This document shows, piece after piece, positions 1 to 6,165 of a stretch of DNA of 7,266 bases. Each line of letters starts with the position of its first letter. Position 1 is the stretch's first letter. The notes beneath the pieces are model-generated. The model was not told the DNA's origin, made no database searches, and worked only from the letters and a program-made list of their open reading frames with translations. The position numbers were made by a program, and so were the translations under genes. The stretch comes from an uncultured Selenomonadaceae bacterium. Its GTDB lineage: Bacteria; Bacillota; Negativicutes; Selenomonadales; Selenomonadaceae. The DNA lies in contig CAJORE010000329.1 of assembly GCA_905236595.1 (NCBI GenBank), positions 1-7,266 of the forward strand. Direction: 5' to 3'.

Positions 1-82
1 AGTGGTGCTACGCTGAGGAGGAATGACGCAGTATGCCGGAAAAAGACCCGGCAAGGGTGCGGACGAATTATGCAGTATTTCC
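1..82. other. Left-edge non-coding stretch, downstream of the minus-strand operon
   Basis: This stretch follows the stop codon of the minus-strand phosphoesterase and runs to the window edge. It holds a short hairpin (TGCCGG at 34-39, CCGGCA at 48-53, 8-base loop). No run of T follows the hairpin on either strand, so it is not a convincing intrinsic terminator. On the plus strand an AGGAGG (16-21) precedes ATG codons at 23 and 33, but they open reading frames of only about 24 and 17 codons. I recognise no gene here. It could be a small intergenic repeat or the end of a neighbouring transcript. Confidence 0.4.
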
Positions 83-1390
83 CTAATTTTTGGTTAAGTT
101 TACGTTGTCTATTTCCCGGCCATCCGGCAGGAAACATTTTATGGCAAGTTTGTCTTTGTCTGCGTCCAATGTTAAGTAGTTATCGGTTTCCGGTTGGGGG
201 GCGATTTTTTCATCAAGGGCGTGATCAATCCATAGCCCGGGATAGCGGACATTGCCTGCAATTCCCGTAAGAATATACAACGGCCCTTTGGCAGAGCGGT
301 GAAAAGAAAAAATGTGGCCGCGGTTGCGATATGTATGCAAATGCGCCGTAAACACCACATCGAAGCCCAATTCGTCAAACAGCGGCATGAAAGAGGTGCC
401 GACGTCGGTGAAGCCTTCGGTTCGTTCGGGCAAATTATGAATACGATATTGTAAAACATCTTTATGAAGAAGGGCTATTTTCCATTTTTGGCGGTTGTGT
501 GTAGCGTCGTCACGCAACCATTCGATTTGTTCCGCTAAAAGTCCGGTTTGGAATTTGTCGGTTTCCTCCCATTGGGTGTTGATTACGGCAAAATGAACGG
601 AGCCGTAATCGAAAGAATAGTAATAACGGTTAAAGGCCGTACTGCCGTTTTCGGGTACGACGAAATATTTAAGATAGGCTATGGGCAGACGCACTTGCCA
701 TTGGCGGCTGTATGTTTCATGGTTGCCCATTACGGGAACGAAGGGAATATCGGGGGCAAATGTTTCGACGGCGCGAAACCATGCCCGCCATTGGCCGGTA
801 TCTTCACCGTTATCGACAATATCGCCCATATTGACGAAAAAAGCGGCGTCGGGGTGGCGGCTATAGGCATCCTGTGCCAACTTTGCCCATTCGCCGTAAT
901 CGCTCGATTGGGAATCGGGGAATATCAGGCAACGGAAAGGGGCGGCGGTGTCGGCGGTTTGCATACGGTGCCATCCGCTTGTTCCGCCTTCAAAGACAAG
1001 GCGATAATCGTAGCTTGTCCCCGGAACAAGATTGGTTAAATGCGCGACATATTGCCGGTTTGTTTCGCCGTCGTCAAAAAAGGAATCGTCGGCGGCCTTA
1101 ACCGCAGTAACCTTTGCTTGCCCCGTCGGGCGATATTCGACGGAAATATCGGTAAGTTTGTTTTCCGTTTGCCACATTAGGGTACGCGATGTCGAGGGAT
1201 CGGCGGTGATTATTTGGCGCAAATATCGGGGATTTAACGTGTCGGTGAAGTCGCGGTTTGCGGTTGCGGCATCTTCCAAGCGATAATTGCGAGCCAAAAA
1301 CGCGCCGCCGCTCAATAAAACGCCGCCGCCCACGAGAGCTTTCAGAAAATTGCGGCGCGTCGTATGCTTGTTTAACAGATTGTTGTCCAT
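83..1390 (-). CDS. Tat-exported metallophosphoesterase, purple acid phosphatase-like
   Basis: This 435-residue protein probably hydrolyses phosphate esters outside the cytoplasm; the substrate is unknown. The N-terminus has a textbook twin-arginine signal (TRRNFLK, residues 11-17) followed by a hydrophobic stretch (18-33). No clear AxA cleavage site is visible, so it may stay anchored in the membrane. Residues about 55-145 look like the fibronectin-like N-terminal domain of purple acid phosphatases. The calcineurin-like domain follows, with FPDSQ (D159), GDIVDNG (D190), GNHE (N223, H224), LLHKD (H309) and AHLHTY (H350, H352). The first motif has Gln where many phosphoesterases have His, and the second lacks the metal-binding Tyr of true purple enzymes. 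I recall D-x-Q as usual in a bacterial subfamily. The start at 1390 is chosen because the Tat motif follows it directly. An in-frame ATG at 1477 would overlap the upstream gene and put 29 extra residues before the signal. The gene starts 13 bases after the metalloprotease stop and has only a weak Shine-Dalgarno, so it is probably co-transcribed and possibly translationally coupled. Family assignment is firm; biological role is open. Confidence 0.88.
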   Translation of the reverse strand: MDNNLLNKHTTRRNFLKALVGGGVLLSGGAFLARNYRLEDAATANRDFTDTLNPRYLRQIITADPSTSRTLMWQTENKLTDISVEYRPTGQAKVTAVKAADDSFFDDGETNRQYVAHLTNLVPGTSYDYRLVFEGGTSGWHRMQTADTAAPFRCLIFPDSQSSDYGEWAKLAQDAYSRHPDAAFFVNMGDIVDNGEDTGQWRAWFRAVETFAPDIPFVPVMGNHETYSRQWQVRLPIAYLKYFVVPENGSTAFNRYYYSFDYGSVHFAVINTQWEETDKFQTGLLAEQIEWLRDDATHNRQKWKIALLHKDVLQYRIHNLPERTEGFTDVGTSFMPLFDELGFDVVFTAHLHTYRNRGHIFSFHRSAKGPLYILTGIAGNVRYPGLWIDHALDEKIAPQPETDNYLTLDADKDKLAIKCFLPDGREIDNVNLTKN

Positions 1391-1403
1391 TCTTAAACGT
1401 CCG

Positions 1404-2906
1404 TTATACGCCGTAAATGCCGACGTTTCCGCCGCCGTTGTCGGTAAGCCGCCACCGACTGCCGTCGACAAGCTCAAAATCGTTGAGGGCGTTTTCCGAC
1501 CAGCCGTTGACGGTAATACTGCGTCCGTCGCCCATGTCGGCGCGCAAGTTGCCGTTTGTAAAGTTTATGCCGGTAAAATCGACTTGGGCGGTGAAAATCA
1601 AACGGTCGGCGGAATCGCCGCCGGTAATGACATCGTGTCCCAAACTGCCGTCAACGAGGAAAATGTCCGTGTTCGCTCCGCCAACCAAGGTGTCGCTGCC
1701 GCCGTTGCCGCCCCACAAGGTATCGGTGCCGTTGCCGCTTATTATGACGTTGTCGCTTGCCGTGCCGGATAAGCGGACGTTTCCGGTTGTCGCGGCGGCG
1801 TTGATGTTTTGTATCGGCGAAGCGTAGACCGTCCCCGAACTGCCGTCGAGCCAAATATTCTGTTCGCCGCCGTTTTCCATGACGAGAGTCGACACATCGT
1901 CGCTGTAATGGAGCAGACTTGTTTCAAAGAAGTTACTGCCGGCCGCCGGTGAATTGCCGTTTTTGAAGAGATAGCGCAACGCTATGTAGCCCGCCGCATA
2001 GACATCAACGGAGTTTTCGGCGTCGCGGGCAACGTTTAGCGCCGAACTTGACGAGGCAACGGACAAAATCGTGTCGCGGCGCTCGTCGTCAATGCCGTGT
2101 ACCACTTCGGCGGCGCCTTCCTTGAACCAAGTCGGCATATTGATGAATGTGCCGATGTTCGCGCCCATGACGGCGTGCGTCAATTCGTGGGCGATAATGC
2201 GGTCGTAGTAATAATCGTAGCCTTCTATTTTGCCGTCGGTGTACTCGGAAATCATGCTCGTGTAGTTTTCGTTTATGAACATACTGCGGTATGTTCCAAG
2301 TGACGGCGTGGAAACATAAGCCAAGACACTTTCGTCGTTGTTGTAGAAATTTACGGCCAATGTTTGACTGCTGCCGGTGGTCCCAAAGCCAAGGCCGAAG
2401 GCTTCGTAAATTGTGTTCAGCCCCGCCGTCAGCCAACTGCCGTTTAGAGCCGCGACAACTTCCGTGCGGTTGGCCGCCGCCGTCGAGTGATAACGGCCAT
2501 AGGGCGAAAGCGTGTTTGATGTGTTGTTCCAAACCACCGTCACATTGCCGCCGTTTGAAGTTATCGTTGATGTGGAAGAGGCCGGAGAAGCATTGGTCAG
2601 CCCCGTTTCGTCCACAACGGAAGTCGCCGTCTTTATCGTCGTTCCGCCGGCGTCGGCGCCGGATATGGCTCCGGTGTCGTCGTTGTTGAGATTTATTCCG
2701 CAGGAGTAATCCAAGAAAAATTCCGTTGAAAAGCCGTGCATTTCCATGAAATGACGTTCAATGAGCATACTTTGCAACATATCGGCGGTACTGCTGAAAG
2801 AAGATGAGGCACGAACGGCGGCGTTGAGTGCCGTTTCGGCGTCGCCGTTGCCGTAATTTTTCAAATAGTTCATCAATGTTTGCGCTCTGGTCAACGCTTC
2901 CGACAT
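1404..2906 (-). CDS. RTX-type zinc metalloprotease (gluzincin HExxH), probably secreted
   Basis: This 500-residue protein is probably an extracellular zinc endopeptidase. Residues 240-244 read HELTH, the zinc-binding and catalytic motif. WFKEGAAE (260-267) follows, with E263 the likely third zinc ligand, which is the gluzincin arrangement. The HELTHAVM and WFKEG..E..HG.D pattern resembles, from memory, the peptidase domain of flagellinolysins, but no flagellin domains are present. Residues 390-431 carry a few degenerate glycine/aspartate repeats (GNGTDTLWGG, GGSDTLVGG, GHDVITGGDSADRL) typical of calcium-binding RTX parallel beta-rolls. A C-terminal region (435-500) of the type found after RTX repeats follows. 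There is no Sec or Tat signal peptide. The N-terminus is a helical region (1-60), then a Ser/Thr/Asn-rich stretch (80-130). Export by a type I (ABC) system using a C-terminal signal is inferred; no transporter genes are in the window. The start is fixed by a strong AGGGAGG (2914-2920) seven bases upstream. It is the first gene of the operon with the Tat phosphoesterase. Substrate and physiological role are unknown. Confidence 0.85.
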   Translation of the reverse strand: MSEALTRAQTLMNYLKNYGNGDAETALNAAVRASSSFSSTADMLQSMLIERHFMEMHGFSTEFFLDYSCGINLNNDDTGAISGADAGGTTIKTATSVVDETGLTNASPASSTSTITSNGGNVTVVWNNTSNTLSPYGRYHSTAAANRTEVVAALNGSWLTAGLNTIYEAFGLGFGTTGSSQTLAVNFYNNDESVLAYVSTPSLGTYRSMFINENYTSMISEYTDGKIEGYDYYYDRIIAHELTHAVMGANIGTFINMPTWFKEGAAEVVHGIDDERRDTILSVASSSSALNVARDAENSVDVYAAGYIALRYLFKNGNSPAAGSNFFETSLLHYSDDVSTLVMENGGEQNIWLDGSSGTVYASPIQNINAAATTGNVRLSGTASDNVIISGNGTDTLWGGNGGSDTLVGGANTDIFLVDGSLGHDVITGGDSADRLIFTAQVDFTGINFTNGNLRADMGDGRSITVNGWSENALNDFELVDGSRWRLTDNGGGNVGIYGV

Positions 2907-3085
2907 GGTAATTCCTCCCTATTGGCAACGTTAATCGACGGGAATTTACCCGAAATTCTTTTGGCGACGGTTCGCGCTTATCGGGCGGGGAACGTTGGGC
3001 AATCGCCATGAATTTGTGTAAAAAATCCCTGTGTGTTATATCGAAAAATTTTTGTGGTTTCTTAAGGGGTTTTTCCGGCTTTTGG

Positions 3086-3115
3086 TTGGAAATTATCGGC
3101 AAACTGTGTTATAAT
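3086..3115 (+). promoter_or_regulatory. Extended -10 promoter for the decarboxylase operon
   Basis: The -10 is a perfect TATAAT (3110-3115), preceded by TG at 3107-3108, which makes an extended -10 element. A -35-like TTGGAA (3086-3091, four of six consensus positions) lies 18 bases upstream. Transcription would start near 3122, about 105 bases before the first plausible start codon of the OadG-like gene. It is well placed to drive the decarboxylase subunit genes. Confidence 0.7.
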
Positions 3116-3135
3116 ACCTCCGTTTTTTTGTAATA

Positions 3136-3228
3136 ATGGAAAACTCTAAAAAACTGATTCTTTCTCGCCTTTTTTTGGTCGAAGGAACGAAAAAGGCGGG
3201 GGATAAGCAGTTTTTGGAGATGCCCTAA
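3136..3228 (+). CDS. Possible 30-residue leader peptide ORF
   Basis: An ATG at 3136 opens a 30-codon frame (begins MENSKKLILS) whose TAA stop (3226-3228) overlaps the ATG of the next gene as TAATG, the arrangement seen in translationally coupled genes. The peptide is basic, with nothing I recognise. It has no Shine-Dalgarno, and the start lies only about 14 bases after the predicted transcription start. If translated, it would have to use near-leaderless initiation. The strong hairpin at 3166-3198 sits inside it. It could be a regulatory leader, or a chance frame in the 5' untranslated region. Confidence 0.3.
   Translation: MENSKKLILSRLFLVEGTKKAGDKQFLEMP
3166..3198 (+). promoter_or_regulatory. 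Leader hairpin upstream of the decarboxylase genes
   Basis: CGCCTTTTT (3166-3174) and AAAAAGGCG (3190-3198) form a perfect 9-base-pair stem around a 15-base loop. It lies in the predicted 5' leader, 18 bases before the first candidate Shine-Dalgarno of the OadG-like gene. No T-run follows the 3' arm, so it is not a standard terminator. It may affect mRNA stability or translation of the downstream gene. I do not recognise a known riboswitch. Confidence 0.4.
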
Positions 3229-3590
3229 TGTTTGAGGTGAAGTTTATGGGACATCCGGTAACTACAAATCCTTTTATCATCATGTTGATCAACATGACGG
3301 TGGTGTTTATCGTGTTGGTCGTCCTGATGTACGTCATTAAACTAATTCATTATGTCGATCCGACCAAACCGAAGGAACAGCCGGTGGCCGAAACGGCTCC
3401 GGCAAAAGAGGCAACGCCCGCCCCGGTCAAGGAGGAAGAAATTCCCGTCGGCATTCCCGACGAGGTAATCGCGGCTATTGCGGCGGCGCTTGCGGCCATG
3501 GGAACCAGCGGCGAGATTCGTGCCGTTCGCCCCGTTGATCGGCAAGGTTGGAAAGTGTCGGGACGCATGAATGCGTTTAATCGCGGCTAA
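3228..3590 (+). CDS. oadG: Small membrane-anchor subunit of sodium-pumping decarboxylase (OadG/GcdD/MmdD family)
   Basis: This 120-residue protein has the layout of the OadG family. There is one N-terminal transmembrane helix (about residues 15-40, after [14 protein letters not shown]), then an HYVDPTK junction, a flexible Pro/Ala/Glu/Lys-rich linker (48-73), and a short conserved C-terminal helix and tail ([15 protein letters not shown], then W108 and GR at 112-113). In glutaconyl-CoA and methylmalonyl-CoA decarboxylases this subunit is thought to anchor the carboxyltransferase to the membrane complex. The symbol is a family-level label; in this lineage gcdD or mmdD may fit better. Two starts are possible. 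ATG 3228 has GGAGA at 3216-3220. ATG 3246 has GAGGTGA at 3234-3240, a better match to the 16S tail. Residues 2-6 of the longer form (FEVKF) are encoded by that second Shine-Dalgarno and its spacer, so the shorter 114-residue form is at least as likely. The beta-subunit gene begins 14 bases downstream. Confidence 0.87.
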   Translation: MFEVKFMGHPVTTNPFIIMLINMTVVFIVLVVLMYVIKLIHYVDPTKPKEQPVAETAPAKEATPAPVKEEEIPVGIPDEVIAAIAAALAAMGTSGEIRAVRPVDRQGWKVSGRMNAFNRG

Positions 3591-3604
3591 GGAAGGAGAC
3601 GACT

Positions 3605-4735
3605 ATGGAATTTTTTAATGCTTTTGCGGTATCCTTGCAGTCCGTGTGGTTTGACAGCGGCTTTTCCGCTTTCACCGTCGGCAACGGCATCATGATTGCC
3701 GTCGGTTTGCTCCTTTTGTATCTCGCTTTCGTCAAGGAATTTGAACCCTTGCTCTTAGGACCCATAGCCTTTGGCTGTATTCTCGCCAATTTCCCGCGCA
3801 CGGGCTTTTTTGACGAAATGGGACTTATGATGGCGATTCATTACGGTATTGCCAACGAAATTTTCCCGCCGCTTATCTTCTTGGGTATCGGCGCCATGAC
3901 GGATTTCGGGCCGTTGCTGGCGCGGCCGTCAACGCTTCTTTTGGGTGCGGCGGCGCAATTCGGGGTGTTCATCTCCCTGGCGGGAGCCATGCTCTTGGGC
4001 TTTACGGTGCAGGAGGCGGCGGCTATCGGCATCATCGGCGGTGCGGACGGTCCGACGGCCATTTATCTTTCGATTAAGCTTGCGCCGCATCTTTTGGGCG
4101 CCATTGCCGTGGCGGCGTACAGCTATATGTCCTTGGTGCCGCTCATTCAGCCGCCCGTCATGAAGCTTATGACGTCGCAGGAAGAGCGCGAGATTACCAT
4201 GGAACAGCTCCGTCCCGTTACGAAATTTGAGCGGGTCATGTTCCCCATTGTGGCGACAATCTTCATCAGTTTGCTGTTGCCGCCCATTGCGGCGTTGCTT
4301 GGTTGCCTTATGCTCGGCAATTTGTTCCGTGAGAGCGGCGTCACCGATCGTTTGTCCGATACGGCGCAAAACTCGTTGTGCAACATCGTGACGATTTTCC
4401 TTGCCACCGGTACGGGCATGACCATGAGCGCGGAAAGCTTCCTCGTCAAAGAGACGCTTCTTATCATCTGCTTAGGCTTGGTTGCCTTTATGGGCGGCAC
4501 GGCGGCCGGATTGGTGTTCGGCAAAATCATGTGCCGCATGACGGGCGGCAAAGTGAACCCCTTAATCGGGTCGGCGGGCGTTTCCGCCGTGCCGATGGCG
4601 GGTCGTGTCAGTCAGTTGGTCGGTTCGCGTGCCAAACCGGGCAACTACCTTTTGATGCACGCCATGGGGCCGAACGTCGCCGGTGTTATCGGTACGGCGG
4701 TGGCGGCAGGTACGATGCTGGCGATGCTGAAATAA
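3605..4735 (+). CDS. oadB: Beta subunit of sodium ion-translocating decarboxylase (OadB/GcdB/MmdB)
   Basis: This 376-residue, very hydrophobic integral membrane protein releases CO2 from carboxybiotin and couples that to sodium export. Its length matches GcdB and MmdB of Negativicutes (about 375) rather than the longer enterobacterial OadB. The two signature regions are intact: GGADGPT (145-151) and [17 protein letters not shown] (318-334). With a fixed offset of 55 residues, D148, N318, G322, S327 and R334 line up with the residues I recall as functional in Klebsiella OadB (D203, N373, G377, S382, R389), so it should be active. The substrate (oxaloacetate, methylmalonyl-CoA or glutaconyl-CoA) is set by the alpha subunit, which is not in the window, so the oadB symbol is only a family label. 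A GGAAGGAG (3591-3598) sits six bases before the start. It directly follows the OadG-like gene and is the last gene before a terminator. Unlike the gcdDCB order known from Acidaminococcus fermentans, no biotin-carrier gene lies between the two. Confidence 0.95.
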   Translation: MEFFNAFAVSLQSVWFDSGFSAFTVGNGIMIAVGLLLLYLAFVKEFEPLLLGPIAFGCILANFPRTGFFDEMGLMMAIHYGIANEIFPPLIFLGIGAMTDFGPLLARPSTLLLGAAAQFGVFISLAGAMLLGFTVQEAAAIGIIGGADGPTAIYLSIKLAPHLLGAIAVAAYSYMSLVPLIQPPVMKLMTSQEEREITMEQLRPVTKFERVMFPIVATIFISLLLPPIAALLGCLMLGNLFRESGVTDRLSDTAQNSLCNIVTIFLATGTGMTMSAESFLVKETLLIICLGLVAFMGGTAAGLVFGKIMCRMTGGKVNPLIGSAGVSAVPMAGRVSQLVGSRAKPGNYLLMHAMGPNVAGVIGTAVAAGTMLAMLK

Positions 4736-4757
4736 CATCAACCCGTTGCTTTTTGGC

Positions 4758-4788
4758 AAAACTCCCGCCCGTAGCGGCGGGAGTTTTT
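4758..4788 (+). terminator. Intrinsic terminator after the decarboxylase beta-subunit gene
   Basis: ACTCCCGCC (4761-4769) and GGCGGGAGT (4776-4784) form a GC-rich 9-base-pair stem with a 6-base loop. An A/T extension (AAA 4758-4760 with TTT 4785-4787) follows, and the T-run ends at 4788. It lies 23 bases after the beta-subunit stop and separates this operon from hemL. Confidence 0.93.
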
Positions 4789-4816
4789 GAATTTTCGGCG
4801 GCTCGTTGACGATAAT
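4787..4816 (+). promoter_or_regulatory. Candidate promoter for hemL-maf
   Basis: A promoter is expected here because a strong terminator closes the operon upstream. TTGAAT (4787-4792) and GATAAT (4811-4816) are separated by 18 bases and match four and five of six consensus positions. Transcription would start near 4823, leaving a leader of about 30 bases that includes the hemL Shine-Dalgarno. The -35 overlaps the end of the terminator T-run, which is compact but workable. Confidence 0.4.
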
Positions 4817-4854
4817 TTTTGCGTTCACCGTAAAATCAACAGGAGATAATTTTC

Positions 4855-6153
4855 ATGCTTACTTTGACAAACTCGGCGGCCGCCTTTGCCGCCGCCAAAC
4901 AGCTTTTTCCCGGCGGGGTCAACAGTCCCGTGCGTTCCTTCGGCAGTGTCGGCGGAACACCGCCTTTTATTGCCCGTGCCGACGGCAGCCGGATATTTGA
5001 TATTGACGGCAATGAATACATTGATTATGTCGGCTCCTGGGGTCCGATGATTTTCGGCCACGCTCCGAAAGAAGTCGTTGACGCCGTGACTGAAGCGGCG
5101 AAAAACGGCACAAGTTACGGTGCGCCGACGCTTCTTGAAAGCCGTCTCGCCGCGCTTATTCAAAAGGCGTACCCTTCCATGGAAATGATGCGCATGGTCA
5201 ATTCCGGTACGGAGGCGACCATGAGCGCTTTGCGTTTGGCGCGTGGCTATACGGGACGCAACAAAATCGTAAAATTTATCGGTTGTTATCATGGTCACAG
5301 CGATTCGCTGCTGGTGAGCGCCGGGTCGGGGGCGGCGACTTTCGGTATGCCAAGTTCGCCGGGCGTCACGAAAAACACCGCCGCCGACACTATTGCCGTA
5401 CCGTATAATGATGTTGCGGCCATTGAGGAAGTTTTTGCCAAGTGGGGCGAAGATGTTGCCGCCGTCATTGTCGAGCCGGTGGCGGGTAATATGGGGCTTG
5501 TGCTACCAAAGGACGGTTATTTGCAAAAATTGCGCGATCTTACCGCCAAAAACGGCACGGTGCTTATTTTCGACGAAGTTATGTGCGGTTTTCGCGTTGC
5601 CGTGGGGGGCGCTCAGGAAGCGTACGGCATTACGCCGGATTTGACCTGCCTCGGCAAAGTGGTGGGCGGCGGCCTGCCCTGTGCGGTGTACGGCGGGCGG
5701 CGCGAGATTATGGAGTGCGTCTCTCCGGCGGGCAAAGTTTACCAGGCGGGGACGCTCTCCGGCAATCCCATCGCTATGGCGGCGGGCATTGCGGTGCTGA
5801 CCAAACTTATCGGGAATGCCGATGGCGTTGATTATGCCCGTAAACTGCAAAGGCAGACGGAAAAACTGGTCGGCGGTTTGAAGGAATTGGCCGATGCCGT
5901 CGGGATTCCCGTGCAAGCGCATAAAGCCGGGTCAATGTTTTGCCTGTTTTTCGCGGCGCATAAAGTCGAAAATTATGATGATGTTTCCGCTTGTGATTTT
6001 GCGTTGTTTACGAAATATTTTCGCGGTATGTTGGCAGAGGGCATTTACCTTGCCCCGTCGCAGTACGAAACGCTCTTTATGTCCGCCGCGCACACCGACG
6101 GGGATATTGACCGTACCCTTACTGCGGCCAAGAAAGTTTTTGAATCTTTATAA
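4855..6153 (+). CDS. hemL: Glutamate-1-semialdehyde 2,1-aminomutase
   Basis: HemL converts glutamate-1-semialdehyde to 5-aminolevulinate in the C5 route to tetrapyrroles (haem, sirohaem, cobalamin), in the cytosol and with PLP/PMP as cofactor. The 432-residue length is normal. Hallmarks are FPGGVNSPVRSF (18-29), GSWGPMIFGHA (60-70), GAPTLLE (89-95), NSGTEA (117-122, phosphate binding), CYHGHSD (144-150), FDEVM (239-243, with D240 contacting the PLP ring nitrogen), LGKVVGGGLP (266-275, with K268 the Schiff-base lysine) and AGTLSGNP (298-305). The family is separated from other class III aminotransferases by the FPGGVNSPVR start and the GAPT motif. The start is supported by AGGAGA (4841-4846) eight bases upstream. 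No other tetrapyrrole genes are present, and maf follows 12 bases after the stop. Confidence 0.97.
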   Translation: MLTLTNSAAAFAAAKQLFPGGVNSPVRSFGSVGGTPPFIARADGSRIFDIDGNEYIDYVGSWGPMIFGHAPKEVVDAVTEAAKNGTSYGAPTLLESRLAALIQKAYPSMEMMRMVNSGTEATMSALRLARGYTGRNKIVKFIGCYHGHSDSLLVSAGSGAATFGMPSSPGVTKNTAADTIAVPYNDVAAIEEVFAKWGEDVAAVIVEPVAGNMGLVLPKDGYLQKLRDLTAKNGTVLIFDEVMCGFRVAVGGAQEAYGITPDLTCLGKVVGGGLPCAVYGGRREIMECVSPAGKVYQAGTLSGNPIAMAAGIAVLTKLIGNADGVDYARKLQRQTEKLVGGLKELADAVGIPVQAHKAGSMFCLFFAAHKVENYDDVSACDFALFTKYFRGMLAEGIYLAPSQYETLFMSAAHTDGDIDRTLTAAKKVFESL

Positions 6154-6165
6154 AGGAGCAATGCA

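Larger units (their letters stand above)
2907..3227. other. Divergent intergenic region between the protease and decarboxylase operons
   Basis: About 320 bases lie between the start codons of two divergent operons. The rightward promoter, a possible leader ORF and a hairpin are listed separately. The leftward promoter is not obvious. The best -10 candidate read on the minus strand is TATAAC (3035-3040), with only a poor -35 (TTAAGA, 19-base spacing). The 5' leader of the protease mRNA would then be over 100 bases. The part from 2921 to 3030 contains no ORF or strong repeat that I can support. Confidence 0.5.

Noticed and set aside
34..53. Hairpin as an intrinsic terminator for the minus-strand operon
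   Set aside because: The stem is only six base pairs and no T-run follows on the minus strand.
548..1039. Plus-strand 163-codon frame antisense to the phosphoesterase
   Set aside because: It lies wholly opposite a gene with clear catalytic motifs, has no recognisable domain or ribosome-binding site, and is one of several overlapping antisense frames expected at this base composition.
1391..1477. Longer start (ATG at 1477) for the phosphoesterase
   Set aside because: It would overlap the protease gene by 74 bases and place 29 residues before a perfect Tat signal. The ATG at 1390 puts the signal at the N-terminus.
1287..1772. Plus-strand 161-codon frame antisense to the phosphoesterase start and protease end
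   Set aside because: It is low-complexity Ala/Val-rich translation of the antisense of RTX-repeat DNA, with no gene signals of its own.
2758..3102. Minus-strand 114-codon frame across the protease start
   Set aside because: It overlaps the protease N-terminus in another frame, has no Shine-Dalgarno, and gives a protein of no recognisable type. The protease has a strong site and motifs.
3166..3198. Leader hairpin as a terminator
   Set aside because: The 3' arm is followed by GGGGATAAG, not a T-run, on the plus strand, and by AGAAAG on the minus strand.
3116..3227. Known riboswitch in the decarboxylase leader
   Set aside because: Only one simple hairpin is evident. I see no conserved core of a riboswitch class that I recognise and no terminator alternative.
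4806..4836. TTGACG (4806-4811) with TAAAAT (4831-4836) as the hemL promoter
   Set aside because: The spacing is 19 bases and transcription would begin inside the hemL Shine-Dalgarno (4841-4846). The TTGAAT/GATAAT pair upstream leaves a workable leader.
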